Shown: positions 18,080 through 26,924, counted from the first letter of the stretch. The stretch: 45,878 nt of DNA from Methylobacterium sp. NEAU K (GCF_030700285.1 NZ_JAUYZJ010000039.1:1-45878), one strand, 5' to 3'. Made by a program: numbers and translations. Notes: generated by a model not told the origin, from the sequence alone.

Positions 18080-18161
18080 CGGCCGAGCACGCGTCGAGCG
18101 AGGCAAGGCGGGTCGCGGCCTCCGGACCCCCGACGCGACCACCGCGGCGGTTTCCAGCACG

Positions 18162-18498
18162 GTGGATCCGGGTTCCGTGGAGAGGTTCTTCGCGGAATCC
18201 GAGCGCTTCAACACCCGCATGATCGCCGGCAAGGTCGTGATGGACCGGAACACCCCGGCGGCGCTGCTCTACAGGGCGCAACGCGGCTACGACGAGAGCA
18301 CGGCGCTGATCGCGCTCTGGCACGGGCACCTGCAGGGACATCGAGGCGTTGCTGTTCGTTCTCATGTGGCCGGGCGACCACCGCACTGCGCGGGCGACCT
18401 GGGTGGCGGGCGCATGCGTCCACGACACCCCCGCCAGGCGCCCCGCTCCGCTGCCCGGCAGTGCGCGCCGCGGGCTGACGCGGCGGCCCGCCAGCTGA
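18162..18498 (+). pseudogene. Possible frameshifted small gene
   Basis: From GTG 18162 a coherent GC3-rich frame encodes VERFFAESERFNTRMIAGKV... up to about 18325 (IALWHG). There the +1 frame takes over as the more protein-like reading (CRDIEALLFVLMWPGDHRTARATWVAGACV) and stops at TGA 18496-18498. Together they look like one gene of about 110 codons broken by a single-base indel. No family recognised. A sequencing error would give the same picture. Confidence 0.3.
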
Positions 18499-18805
18499 TG
18501 ACCCTCGCCGCGCCCTCCGATCCCGTCGCGATCTCGGCCGTGGATCGAGGATTGCCTATCGGATACGATCCACTCGGGGATCGATGCGGCTTCCGGTTGG
18601 AGAGCTCGGCCGATTGTCTCGCGCCGTCATCGCTTCGCTGCACCCGCAAAGCCGGCGCCAGGGGCCGCGGGCCCTTCGACTGGCGACCGTGTCACGCGGG
18701 TTTCGTCCCACGCTCTGTAGGCAAGGAGCCTCCGCTACCTCTACGTCGAGCTCCACAGCGCCGTTGCGCCGCCGGCTCGGTTGGGTTAGAAAATCGGCGC
18801 GGTCA
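18499..18805. other. Intergenic region upstream of tRNA-Arg
   Basis: No supported gene. The tRNA promoter should lie in the last ~60 bases, which include the AT-richer ttgggttagaaaatcgg. Confidence 0.4.
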
Positions 18806-18882
18806 GCACCCGTAGCTCAGCTGGATAGAGCGTTGCCCTCCGAAGGCAAAGGTCACACGTTCGAATCGTGTCGGGTGCGCCA
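18806..18882 (+). tRNA. tRNA-Arg (anticodon CCG)
   Basis: 77-base tRNA with encoded CCA. Acceptor GCACCCG pairs with CGGGTGC; D-arm TAGCTCAGCTGGATAGAGC; anticodon stem TTGCC/GGCAA around CTCCGAA gives anticodon CCG (reads CGG, Arg); T-arm with TTCGAAT. Everything to its right for about 24 kb is patchwork accessory DNA, consistent with use of this tRNA 3' end as an integration site. Confidence 0.95.
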
Positions 18883-19268
18883 ATCTCCTCAATGACTTAG
18901 CAACGCGACAGCACTCCCAGTGCAAGTTTGGGCTACAGCCGGGCTACTGCGGTGATGCGTAGCACTGGCGGCTGAAGGCGGCTCCCCACTTCGCCGTGTC
19001 TGGGATCGTTTCGCCCGTTCGGTCCGCGCCATGTTGGCGGTGGTGGCTGAGAAGCGTACGGTCGAGCGTACGCATGCCGCGTCTCCGTCTATGTCCTCGA
19101 CCTCACCGACGAGTTGGGCACTTGGCGCGAGGAAGGCCCGCGTGAGGTTCAGTGGTTCGGCAGCGCAGGGGCGGCCGAGCGGATCCAAGAGCCAGAGTTG
19201 GTCGCCCTGATTCGGAGCCTTTACTGGTTGATGCAACGCTGTTCCGAGGTTCCGGTAAGGGGGAAGCG
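18883..19268. other. Decayed DNA between tRNA-Arg and the IS element
   Basis: Holds a broken protein-like reading on the plus strand: around 19084-19240 one frame reads VSVYVLDLTDELGTWREEGPREVQWFG..., apparently continuing from a different frame that begins MLAVVAEKRTVERT near 19030, so it looks like a frameshifted remnant. Not recognised; no intact gene. Confidence 0.35.
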
Positions 19269-19361
19269 ATGGGGGTCGGTTCATGCTGGAGCGCGGGGCT
19301 GCTCTCGGCCCTGTTGCTCGCCGGGAATGCCTGGGCGGCGGAGGGCTGCCCCTTCCTGCTA
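19269..19361 (+). pseudogene. 5' fragment of an exported-protein gene, cut by IS
   Basis: ATG 19269 opens MGVGSCWSAGLLSALLLAGNA followed by WAAEGCPFLLG, a good signal peptide with cleavage after AWA. The reading runs directly into the left end of the IS1182-type element. GGTAAGGGGGAAGCG precedes the ATG as a plausible ribosome-binding site. The rest of the gene is missing from this side. Confidence 0.5.
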
Positions 19362-20829
19362 GGAGCGTGTCTAAGTAACGGGGTTTGGAGCTGGGGTGGA
19401 GCGGCGAGACCTGAGCAGAGGCTGCGGCTTGGCGGGCTCAGCGGCCGGCCTGTGCCAGCTTGAGGAGGTTGTGGGCCGTGCAGATCATCGCCCATTCGCC
19501 CCGGACCTGATCGAGACCGCGGAGCGGGAACTGCCGGAAGCCTCGGGCCTGCTTGATCTGCCCGAACACCGGCTCGACGACCTGCTTCCTGAGGCGATAG
19601 CGGCTGCGGCGCCCAGCCCGCCTCAGGCGGGCGGCCATCGCGCTCATCAGGGGCAGCTTCGTCACCTTCCGGCGCCCGGCCGCATCCGCCTCGCCATGAC
19701 GCGCCCGCCCCGGAGCAAGGTAGCCCGTGATGCCGCGTTCCTTGAGCGCGACCAGGTTCGCCTCGTTGGCAAAGCCGGCATCGCCCGAGACCTCCCGCGG
19801 CTTGCGCCCGAGATGAGCCCGGACCCCGTCCACAAGCGGCACGAGGCCGCGGTAGTCGGCCGCGTTGGTCACGAGGCGATGGGCGACGATGATCTGATGC
19901 GCTGCGTCGACTGCGATCTGGCCGTTGTAGCCCTGCACGAAGCCATCACGCGTGGGCAGGATCCGGCTGTCCGGGTCGGTGAAGTTGTGCTGCGCCCGGT
20001 CGGGCGGACTGCCATCCTCCCCGCGCAGTGGCCGGCCCTGCCGGCGCATGCCCGACGAGGCACCCGGCCCGCTCTCGTCGTCCGGATCGGGCGGATCAGC
20101 CGCCTCCGCCTCCAGCGCGGCCTTGGCGGCGCGGATCGTCTCCAGCCGCCGCTGCTTGTCGGCCATCCAGTCCGGCGTCTCGTCGCCGCGCCGGTTCACG
20201 CCGTGAGCCTGATCCTCGGCCGCGTCAGCCTCGCGCGCGCGATCCAGCCAAGCGTTCACCTCAGCGGCCAGGGCCGGCTCGGCCGTCTTCATCCGCCCAT
20301 AGCTCATCGCTTTGTGGCGAGAGGCGTTGGCCTTCAGCTTGGTCCCGTCCACCGCCACGTGGGCGAACTCGACCAGACCGGCCGTCCGACACAGGCGCAG
20401 AACCTGCACGAATAGGTCCGACAGAGCCACGAGGTGGCGCTTGCGGAAGTCGGCGATGGTGCGGAAGTCGGGCCGGTTCAGGCCGGTGACGGCCATGACA
20501 TCGACCCGCTCCTCGCAGGCCCGGGCGAGCTGACGCGACGAGTACAGACCGCGGCTGTAGCCGTAGAGCAGCAGGGCCACCATCATGCCCGGATGATAGG
20601 GCGGGTAGCCGCGCTCTTCCGTGTAGGTGTCGAGGATGGCCGAGAGGTCGAGCGCCTCCCGCACCGTGTCGCGCACGAAGTGCGCGATGTGCCCGGGCGG
20701 CACGAACTCGTGCAGCGAGGGCGGCAGCAGCCAGCCCTGATCGACGTCCCAGGAGCGAAACACCTTGGCCATGAGCCGAGTGAATCACCCCGCAGCCTCG
20801 CCGTCGAGCCGATTACTCGGACGGGCTCC
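19362..20829 (-). mobile_element. IS1182-family insertion sequence
   Basis: About 1.47 kb. The ends carry imperfect inverted repeats: 19362-19382 (GGAGCGTGTCTAAGTAACGG...) matches the complement of 20809-20829 (GGAGCCCGTCCGAGTAATCG...) at about 15 of 21 positions. A single transposase gene fills it. Ends are assigned from these repeats; no clear target duplication was found, and the flanks are gene fragments that do not obviously join. Confidence 0.7.
19438..20772 (-). CDS. IS1182-family transposase
   Basis: 444-residue DDE transposase of the IS5/IS1182 group. The N-terminal DUF772-like domain (residues about 60-120) contains MVALLLYGYSRGLYSSRQLARACEERVD... and FRTIADFRKRH. The catalytic part has VDGTKLKANAS (first Asp), a second Asp in VSGDAGFANEANL, and the final RYRLRKQVVEPVFGQIKQARGFRQF with the catalytic Glu in a Y-x2-R-x-x-V-E-type motif. 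A Pro/Asp-rich insert near residue 225-265 is a usual spacer. Full-length and apparently intact, so it may be active. Confidence 0.93.
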   Translation of the reverse strand: MAKVFRSWDVDQGWLLPPSLHEFVPPGHIAHFVRDTVREALDLSAILDTYTEERGYPPYHPGMMVALLLYGYSRGLYSSRQLARACEERVDVMAVTGLNRPDFRTIADFRKRHLVALSDLFVQVLRLCRTAGLVEFAHVAVDGTKLKANASRHKAMSYGRMKTAEPALAAEVNAWLDRAREADAAEDQAHGVNRRGDETPDWMADKQRRLETIRAAKAALEAEAADPPDPDDESGPGASSGMRRQGRPLRGEDGSPPDRAQHNFTDPDSRILPTRDGFVQGYNGQIAVDAAHQIIVAHRLVTNAADYRGLVPLVDGVRAHLGRKPREVSGDAGFANEANLVALKERGITGYLAPGRARHGEADAAGRRKVTKLPLMSAMAARLRRAGRRSRYRLRKQVVEPVFGQIKQARGFRQFPLRGLDQVRGEWAMICTAHNLLKLAQAGR

Positions 20830-20988
20830 CAGGGCATCGCCTTCGATCCGAGCGGCGAATACGTCTACATCGGCAAATACTCCGACGACAGCCTCGGCGT
20901 GTACCGGATCGAGGGTGGCGCCATCCGGGATACGGGCGTCCGCTTCGCGCTGCCGAGCCAGCCGGCCTCCCTGCGCGGCCAGCCCTGA
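20830..20988 (+). pseudogene. 3' fragment of a beta-propeller (lactonase-like) gene
   Basis: Starting right at the IS right end, the plus strand reads QGIAFDPSGEYVYIGKYSDD, then SLGVYRIEGG..., ending at TGA 20986-20988. The FDPSG-YVYxxKYSDDSLGVYRI pattern is a propeller blade of the YVTN/6-phosphogluconolactonase-like type. No upstream blades or start remain, so it is a truncated relic. It could be the 3' end of the gene whose signal peptide lies on the left of the IS, with the middle deleted. Confidence 0.6.
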
Positions 20989-21560
20989 AAGGGGGCGTCG
21001 CGGCGCTCCGGATGCGCGACCAAGGCCACGCTGCGCGCCGGCGTCCGCTTGTACGCCGCCATAGGCATAACTGAGCTCGACGCCCCTGTGGTAGACATCA
21101 CCGCTCCACTTGGCCGACCGTCCGGCGTCGACCCTTCTTGGGCACTTGTCGTCTCTGCCGTTGGGCTACTCCGAAACCACGAGGGTGCTCACGACCACGG
21201 CAACGACCTGCTTCGGTTGCAGCCGAGGGCCGTGACCCGTTGGTTGCGTACCGATCAGATGCTCGCTTCGAATGCCGCGCCGGTAGCGCGGTTTTGGTGC
21301 GTCGCCGATTGCGAACAGGCGAGCCTGTCCCATAGCATAGAGGCGGAGCGGCTCGCCAGCGGCTGGGGGCATCGTATGCTTGCCCTTTATCCCGCGCCCC
21401 CACAGGCCGGGGTCCGCCGGGGGGAGTTGGTCAGAAACTCCGCAAGCGATCTGGGTGCTTACACCTAATTCATACCTTGCAGTTATCAATCCTTCTCAGG
21501 CCGCAAGACAGGCCTGATTTTTGTTCTTGCGGTAGTTTGCATAACTACCGGGCTGCTGCG
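20989..21560. other. Intergenic region of uncertain origin
   Basis: Several open frames on both strands without recognisable domains; none supported. GC falls towards the right (ttgcagttatcaatccttc, about 21477), marking the transition into a lower-GC gene and a likely promoter. Confidence 0.35.
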
Positions 21561-22241
21561 ATGTACACAGAAGACTATGTATCACTGAAGCTGCCTGATG
21601 AGCGAATCGAACTTCGTCGCGCGCTGGATTGGCTTCATCACGGGGATGAATACTCTTCCGGTTTTGACTGGCATCGCGAGAGACAGAACCCCAACCATCC
21701 TTTGCGGCATGCGCTCGTAAATGGCGTCATCGACGGCTGGTGTATTCGCGAGGATGGAAAAGAATTCAAAATTTCTCGGCATCAATGGGCTGGCCAATAC
21801 CTATGGCTTGAGGCTTACAGCACATGCTTGCAGACAGTCGAGTGTGGCGACGAGTTCCAGTCAGGATACCTACTGATTGACCGTCTTGCATTCGTCTCAA
21901 AGTTTTTCCCGAAAACACCCACTGCGCCGGCCAGCAGCGATGCCCAGCCTGATTTTCTTTCGTTTCCTTACATAAGTTTCATGAATGAGATAGTGTACCG
22001 ATTTGATCTTTCGCCAAAATATCGTTTCAAGAAAGAAATTCTACAGGAATGGATAGTTGAAAATTTCCCATCAGGCCTAGAGCGTTCAAAATCGAAGGCA
22101 GGATACATTGCAACTTTCTTAAGAGATACACATTTCGATAAGGGGGGTGCTTTCGGAAAGCCCGAAACCGTCGGTGAGCGCAGCGCTAATCCCCTGGCAC
22201 CCTACAACGGCGTGACCTATCCAAAGCCCGCCAGGAAGTGA
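21561..22241 (+). CDS. Hypothetical protein, low-GC accessory gene
   Basis: 226 residues from ATG 21561 (MYTEDYVSLKLPDERIELRR). Rich in aromatic and charged residues, no signal peptide or membrane helices, so cytosolic. Its DNA is clearly lower in GC than the neighbours and uses A/T-ending codons (for example AAAATTTCT, AAGAAAGAAATT), a sign of recent transfer. The final part (KSKAGYIATFLRDTHFDKGGAFGKPE) resembles the tails of phage/plasmid-borne proteins, but I do not recognise the family. The frame could start 28 codons earlier (21477), with no ribosome-binding site to support it. Confidence 0.65.
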   Translation: MYTEDYVSLKLPDERIELRRALDWLHHGDEYSSGFDWHRERQNPNHPLRHALVNGVIDGWCIREDGKEFKISRHQWAGQYLWLEAYSTCLQTVECGDEFQSGYLLIDRLAFVSKFFPKTPTAPASSDAQPDFLSFPYISFMNEIVYRFDLSPKYRFKKEILQEWIVENFPSGLERSKSKAGYIATFLRDTHFDKGGAFGKPETVGERSANPLAPYNGVTYPKPARK

Positions 22242-22358
22242 CAGGCGCCGAAACCCTCCACGCTTTCACGTCGAACCCTTCAGACGTTCAAAGCAGCCTC
22301 AGCTCCTGTTCATAGTCGCTCCATCGACGCCGTCACACGACGGCGACAGGAGCAAACC

Positions 22359-22610
22359 ATGGTAATTGGCGCATCCTCTCCCGCAAGGAGCAGCGGAGTC
22401 TCATCGAATGGCAGCATGGCGTTGCTGACGCAGCGCGAAGCAGCCGATGCCCTGCGCATTTCCAGTCGAACACTCGAGCGACACCGTGTGGCCGGCACCG
22501 GCCCCATCTTCGTGAAGCTCGGCCGCAGGGTAGTCTACCGGGCGCATGATCTTGCGGCCTGGGCCGAGGCGCACACGCACCGCAGCACCTCCGAATTCAC
22601 CGTGGGCTGA
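22359..22610 (+). CDS. HTH (excisionase/MerR-type) DNA-binding protein
   Basis: 83 residues. From residue 20 (MALLTQREAADALRISSRTLERHR...) it is a HTH_17/excisionase-type winged helix: a LTQREAADALRIS recognition helix, then GTGPIFVKLGRRVVYRAHDLAAWAEA. AGGAGC lies six bases before ATG 22359, so that start is preferred, though 22416 gives the minimal domain. Six bases separate it from the replication gene, so it is the first gene of the replication module, either a repressor/activator or a recombination directionality factor. Confidence 0.8.
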   Translation: MVIGASSPARSSGVSSNGSMALLTQREAADALRISSRTLERHRVAGTGPIFVKLGRRVVYRAHDLAAWAEAHTHRSTSEFTVG

Positions 22611-22616
22611 GCGGCC

Positions 22617-24164
22617 ATGGCTCCGCTCCTTTCTTCCACCACAGCCTTCTGCATGGCGCTGCTTCCCGCTATCGCCGCCAACGGCTACCCCGCCTTCCCC
22701 ATTCCGCGCGGCACCAAGCGAACCAATTGGAAAGGGTGGACGCTTTGGTGCCGCAGGATGCCCACCACCGCGGAGACCGCGCGATGGGTTCATCAATACC
22801 CCGAGTACGGCATCGCCTTCCCGTGCGGGCATGCCTGCTTCGCTATCGACATCGACGAGGAGGATGAGGGTCGCGTCAAGTTCTTGGTGGCGCTCGTCGT
22901 CGCGATCCTCGGCGAGACGCCGCTTGTCCGGATCGGACGCGCGCCCCGCTGCGTCCTGATCTACCGCAATGCCGGTTCGAAGCCGGTTCGGAGCTGTCAA
23001 CTCGCCGACAAGGTCGAGCTGATCGGGGATGGCCGTTACGTCGTTGCCCACAATATCCATTCCGGTACGAAGCATCCCTACGAATGGCCAAAGGGCAGGC
23101 CCGAGGAACTCCCGCTCCGCGCGGTCCCTGCGCCCAGCCCCGACCAAGTCACGGCCTTGAAGGATGTCTTGCGCGCGGCCGAGGATCGGACGCGATCCGC
23201 AACCCCGGACACGGGCGTCCCGGCCAGGGGCGTGAAGCCCAGACCGACAACGGCAGCGCCGGCCGACCGACGCTGGGAGATCGGTCCTGACAGGAAGGTC
23301 CACAACGGCCGGGACGCGTACCTCACCCATCTGATCGCCCGCGCGTATGCACTCGGGCACGCCGCTCCCGACGCGATCGCGGGGCATGCGTGGGGCCTCT
23401 TCGCCGCCACGGCCGATCTCGCCCGCCCGAGGCGCAACGGGTCCCGCTATTGGTGCCGAGCGGACGCCCTAACAAAGGCCAAGTACATCGTACGCAACCC
23501 GAAGTTCCACCCCGGCGGAGCAGGTGCTCGCCCCGACGAGGACAGATTCTGGAACATGTCCCGCCTGGCCGCCTTCAACGCCACGGTGGATGCGAGTGGC
23601 GCACTTGGTCGCCTGCCACCCAGTGCCGTCCGGGTCTCGCATGCCATGAGTGGCTACTTCCGCGGCGGCGGCCCGTGCTTTGCCAGTCCCGCTACGCTTG
23701 CGGCTTCGCTCGACGTCAATGAGCGCACTGTCAAACGGGGGCGTCAACGTCTGGTGCAGGCGGGCCTCTGGCTGGTCACGAACAACCGCGGCGGACGGGC
23801 CCAAGGCGCTCACTACAGGCCGAACCCAGCGGTTCTCGCGCCCCACTTGCGGGGGGACGGAACCACCGACCCGTCCGAAAACGGTGATCGTCCCATACAC
23901 CCGAAACCAGTGGAGGGGGGGGCAACCTATCAGGATCAGGGACAGGAGACGCAGGAGGCCATCGAGGCGCGGCGGCAGGACGAAGCACACGACGATCTGA
24001 ATGCCCCCTCAAAACAATCGATTATCACTCTTGGTCATTCAGGTGAAAAATCGGCGTCGCCCAAGTGCCGCGAGATCGATCGCCCAAGTGCCGTAGCTCC
24101 CGTCGCCGCGGTGCCGTGGGGAGAATCTGTACCCGCGCAGCCATCGTCACGGAGGCCAGCATGA
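22617..24164 (+). CDS. Prim-pol/winged-helix replication protein of an integrated element
   Basis: 515 residues. The N-terminal part (about 15-165) is a bifunctional primase/polymerase domain: GYPAFPI (23-29), the acidic pair D78/D80 in FAIDIDEED, and the H148-containing NIHSGTKHPYEW. A middle region follows with RDAYLTHLIARAYALGH, then a helix-turn-helix around residues 355-395 (SPATLAASLDVNERTVKRGRQRLVQAGLW), typical of replication initiators. The C-terminus is disordered (Gln/Glu/Ser/Pro). Primer synthesis at the element's origin is the likely job. Its stop overlaps the next start (ATGA). Confidence 0.8.
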   Translation: MAPLLSSTTAFCMALLPAIAANGYPAFPIPRGTKRTNWKGWTLWCRRMPTTAETARWVHQYPEYGIAFPCGHACFAIDIDEEDEGRVKFLVALVVAILGETPLVRIGRAPRCVLIYRNAGSKPVRSCQLADKVELIGDGRYVVAHNIHSGTKHPYEWPKGRPEELPLRAVPAPSPDQVTALKDVLRAAEDRTRSATPDTGVPARGVKPRPTTAAPADRRWEIGPDRKVHNGRDAYLTHLIARAYALGHAAPDAIAGHAWGLFAATADLARPRRNGSRYWCRADALTKAKYIVRNPKFHPGGAGARPDEDRFWNMSRLAAFNATVDASGALGRLPPSAVRVSHAMSGYFRGGGPCFASPATLAASLDVNERTVKRGRQRLVQAGLWLVTNNRGGRAQGAHYRPNPAVLAPHLRGDGTTDPSENGDRPIHPKPVEGGATYQDQGQETQEAIEARRQDEAHDDLNAPSKQSIITLGHSGEKSASPKCREIDRPSAVAPVAAVPWGESVPAQPSSRRPA

Positions 24165-25117
24165 CGACCGTCGCATCGCACCGCCGCAGCGGTGCCCTGA
24201 CGGGCCCGCGCTCATTCACCGTCGTGGAACGCTATCCCGTTCTCAGTCTGACCGCCCGGGAGCCAGGCCGGACCGGCCCGCACGGTGGTGAATTCCGGGG
24301 TATCGAGGGTGGCCTGAGGTTCTTCCTTCGCACGCATCCGGCGAGGATCGGGGATCCGCTGGCCACGCTGGCCGACGGCGGCGTGCTCACCTTCGTCGCG
24401 ACGCTCCTCACGCACCGACTCAACCTGCAACAATCACTCGCACCGCCGCTCATCTTCACCTCGGCTGCCTGTCTGCGCGCGCTCGGACGTCCTGTGGGCG
24501 GTCAGCAGCACCGCCTGCTGGCCGCGCAGATTGCGCGCCTGAGCAACACCGTGATGTCTACGGACCTGCGTGGGCAACACGACTGCCACCGCATCATTGA
24601 GCGAGCCGAACGCGTCGACGGCCGATGGCAAATCGACGTGTCTCCATTCCTGACCCGTGAGGTGCAAGAGTACCGAATCCTGCAGATTGATCCGTGTGCC
24701 CTAGATCTACGGGGGCTGGAGCGGCGCATCTATGGCTGGGCCCGAACATATTGTGGCGGTCCTACGGGAACCTACGCCCTGCCCCTGAAGCGCGCCTTCG
24801 TGCTGAGCGGCTCGACGGACAAGCCTCGACGCTTCCGTCACGCATTGAATGCGATCGTCGAGAGCAACCGCCTGCCGGGCATCAACCTCTCGCTCTCCGG
24901 CGACGGCGCAGACACGGTCCTGACCCTCGTGCGTCAGGAAGCAGGACGGCAGCCCCCGCCACAGTTCGAAAAGGCGGCCCCTGAAGAATTGTCCCTCGAA
25001 GACATCTTCGGGCCCATGACGCCCGAGCTCGCCGAGATATTCGGGCAGACAGACCAGGCGCGACGAACGCGCACCCACTTCGACACTGAGGATTTGCTGC
25101 TACCCGACGGTCTCTGA
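24161..25117 (+). CDS. RPA-type plasmid replication initiator protein
   Basis: 318 residues from ATG 24161, preceded by GGAGG at seven bases and overlapping the primase stop. The pattern LADGGVLTFVATLLTHRLN..., then LRGLERRIYGWARTYCGG and the basic PRRFRHALNAIVESNRLPGINLSL, fits the replication initiator A (RPA/TrfA-like) family, which binds iterons to open plasmid origins. The acidic tail is ELSLEDIFGPMTPELAEIFGQ. Together with prim-pol and HTH genes this is a plasmid-like replication module on an integrated element. The longer frame upstream of 24161 was rejected in favour of the coupled start. Confidence 0.75.
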   Translation: MTTVASHRRSGALTGPRSFTVVERYPVLSLTAREPGRTGPHGGEFRGIEGGLRFFLRTHPARIGDPLATLADGGVLTFVATLLTHRLNLQQSLAPPLIFTSAACLRALGRPVGGQQHRLLAAQIARLSNTVMSTDLRGQHDCHRIIERAERVDGRWQIDVSPFLTREVQEYRILQIDPCALDLRGLERRIYGWARTYCGGPTGTYALPLKRAFVLSGSTDKPRRFRHALNAIVESNRLPGINLSLSGDGADTVLTLVRQEAGRQPPPQFEKAAPEELSLEDIFGPMTPELAEIFGQTDQARRTRTHFDTEDLLLPDGL

Positions 25118-25222
25118 GCATCGCTATCGAGACCGCGGCGCTCGACACAAGCCTGAGTCGTCGAGCTCTGTGCGAAACAGTCACCCTAAAATCGCCGCAT
25201 CTCAGAAAGGGTTTTCACGGCC

Positions 25223-25567
25223 ATGTACAATTTCGCCAACGGCCCGTTTTCCCCGGAGTACATCGCCGCACAAAAGCAGTCCGACTCGGCCAAGCGCGAT
25301 CGTGCCGAACGCCGGCGCCGTATTGCCGAGGGCCCCCACGCCATCGACACGATCGACGGTCTTCCCGTTCGTCCATTGCGCCTGATCGAGGCTTCATTTG
25401 CTTGCTTCCTCGAAGATGAGATCACAATCGGGGAGATACAGCCCTACATGTGTAACGGTGAATTTTACATTCACTGGAACGATGTCGAAGCATACTCACC
25501 CTACGGACACGGTCCCGAGGAATGGGCGAGCTGGGAAGGGCGGGTCTTCCGCAGTCTCGACGACTGA
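25223..25567 (+). CDS. Small hypothetical protein
   Basis: 114 residues, MYNFANGPFSPEYIAAQKQSD..., a charged helical N-terminus (AKRDRAERRRRIAEG) and an aromatic C-terminus (YIHWNDVEAYSPYGHGPEEWASWEGRVF). Cytosolic by composition. About 105 bases after the initiator gene in the same direction, so probably part of the same element. Not recognised. Confidence 0.55.
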   Translation: MYNFANGPFSPEYIAAQKQSDSAKRDRAERRRRIAEGPHAIDTIDGLPVRPLRLIEASFACFLEDEITIGEIQPYMCNGEFYIHWNDVEAYSPYGHGPEEWASWEGRVFRSLDD

Positions 25568-25887
25568 GCCCACCACTTTGGCGGGGGCGGTGCCGGTGGT
25601 TCCCTCAAAACCCTGACGCATGCTTCGGTGATCTTGCGCAGCGGGCGGATCGAGATCATTCGCAATAGCACTGTCGTCGGGGGGCACGCCGGATGCACAG
25701 CCGCAGCCTTCCGCCGCCCCGCCGGCGTGGCGTCGGACACAGCTCTCGGCGCAGTCTGGCGAAACAGACGCAGGAGGGGTGCGACCGCCAGCCGCGGCAG
25801 GAATCAGCATCCAGCGGTAAATTTCCGAGGAGGCAGCGGGAATCCCTCTCGTCGGCTCCGCCGGAGCGTCCGCGAGACCCCTTCGTC
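25568..25887. other. Intergenic region
   Basis: No supported gene. A minus-strand reading (LLRMISIRPLRKITEACVRV, about 25670-25610) is faintly protein-like and may be a relic. Confidence 0.3.
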
Positions 25888-26349
25888 ATGTCCAACCCGT
25901 TCCCTTCCGCCGCCCCGAGCTGCTGCACGCCGCGGCTCCGCGAACAGGCACCCCCCACCGCGACCGCACTGCGGCTCGGCGCGCTGCTCACCCTCGTCCT
26001 TGCTGCGGCGCTCACTCACGCCGAATCACCGTTCGAGAAACGCTACCAGGGCCGCGGCGACGGCCGACTCGACTTCCAGTTGTTCGAGCTCGGCGACGGC
26101 AGCGGCGCGCATTTTGTCGTCGCCGACACCGCGATCCCGAACGAATGCACCGGCGAGCCGCGCGGTCTGGCCACGCCCGGTGGCCCGAGGGCGCTGGTGC
26201 TGACCCGCAAGCCGAGCGGCTCGGAGGAGGCCTGCACCCTCCGCCTGCGCTTCGGCCCGAACGCCGAGCGCGTGCGGGCGGAGGAGCAGGGCTGCGGCGA
26301 CTTCCACGGGGCGTCCTGCGCCTTCGGCGGCGCGCTGACCCGCCGCTGA
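25888..26349 (+). CDS. Exported hypothetical protein
   Basis: 153 residues from ATG 25888. After a polar leader (MSNPFPSAAPSCCTPRLREQ) comes a hydrophobic segment ALRLGALLTLVLAAALTHA, a probable signal sequence with cleavage at THA/ES. The mature part (YQGRGDGRLDFQLFELGDGS..., several cysteines, CTLRLRFGP, GCGDFHGASCAFGG) looks like a small disulfide-stabilised periplasmic protein. A longer frame upstream exists but its start would bury the signal. Followed by a strong hairpin terminator. Confidence 0.6.
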   Translation: MSNPFPSAAPSCCTPRLREQAPPTATALRLGALLTLVLAAALTHAESPFEKRYQGRGDGRLDFQLFELGDGSGAHFVVADTAIPNECTGEPRGLATPGGPRALVLTRKPSGSEEACTLRLRFGPNAERVRAEEQGCGDFHGASCAFGGALTRR

Positions 26350-26361
26350 CTGCAAGCCACA

Positions 26362-26391
26362 TTGTCCGGGCGCCCCCAGGCGCCCGGACAA
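26362..26391 (+). terminator. Strong hairpin downstream of the exported-protein gene
   Basis: TTGTCCGGGCGCC / GGCGCCCGGACAA, a 13-bp perfect stem with a CCCA loop, 13 bases after the stop at 26349. No T-tract follows, so it is a terminator-like or mRNA-protecting structure. Confidence 0.6.
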
Positions 26392-26433
26392 CGCGCCGCC
26401 CTTCCTGCCCCATCTCCCTGACGGATCACCCCC

Positions 26434-26910
26434 ATGATGCGCGCGATGCTGCCGCTCGCCCTGTTGCTGCTGGCCGCCCACCCGGCCCGGGCGAACCCGC
26501 CGGTCGACGAAACCAAGTTCGGCGGCTGTCTCGCACTCAAGCTCGACGGCCGGCCCACCCCCTGCAACCACGACTTCCGCCTCGCCGACGACGGCAAGGG
26601 CGAGGTGAACTTCGTCACAGGCTACCGCGAGGCGCAGGCGAAGCCGGAGATGGTGGTCAACTTCGCGACCGCCCAGGCTCCCTACATGGAGAACGCCTAC
26701 GGCTACGCGCTCCGCCTGACCCACATGACGGTCGGCGCCCCCGAGCGGCAGCGGCATTGGCCGGCCAAGGGCCTTTGCTTCTTGGTCAAGCCGAACCCGG
26801 TGCAGGCCGATACGAAGGCGGTGCGGCAGGACATCGTCGCGATGTGCTCCGCGACGCTCGCTGACGTGGGTACCCCCATGCGGCGGATCGACTGGAAATT
26901 CGTGTTCTGA
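26434..26910 (+). CDS. Secreted hypothetical protein
   Basis: 158 residues with a clear Sec signal peptide (MMRAMLPLALLLLAAHPARA, cleavage before NPP). The mature domain has two N-terminal cysteines (GGCLALKLDGRPTPCNHDF) and a later pair (GLCFLVK, IVAMCSATL), likely disulfides, and ends in WKFVF. Mixed beta composition. Family not recognised. About 15 bases before the next gene, so likely co-transcribed with it. Confidence 0.65.
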   Translation: MMRAMLPLALLLLAAHPARANPPVDETKFGGCLALKLDGRPTPCNHDFRLADDGKGEVNFVTGYREAQAKPEMVVNFATAQAPYMENAYGYALRLTHMTVGAPERQRHWPAKGLCFLVKPNPVQADTKAVRQDIVAMCSATLADVGTPMRRIDWKFVF

Positions 26911-26924
26911 CGAGGACGGGCACC

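Noticed and set aside
13902..18253. Long minus-strand open frames antisense to the molybdoenzyme and purine permease genes
   Set aside because: Composition of arginine, alanine, histidine and glycine without domains; real genes with catalytic motifs lie on the plus strand.
18889..19284. Possible integrase remnant next to tRNA-Arg on the minus strand
   Set aside because: An integrase would be expected here, but I see none of its catalytic residues; the reading is Ser/Ala/Pro-rich.
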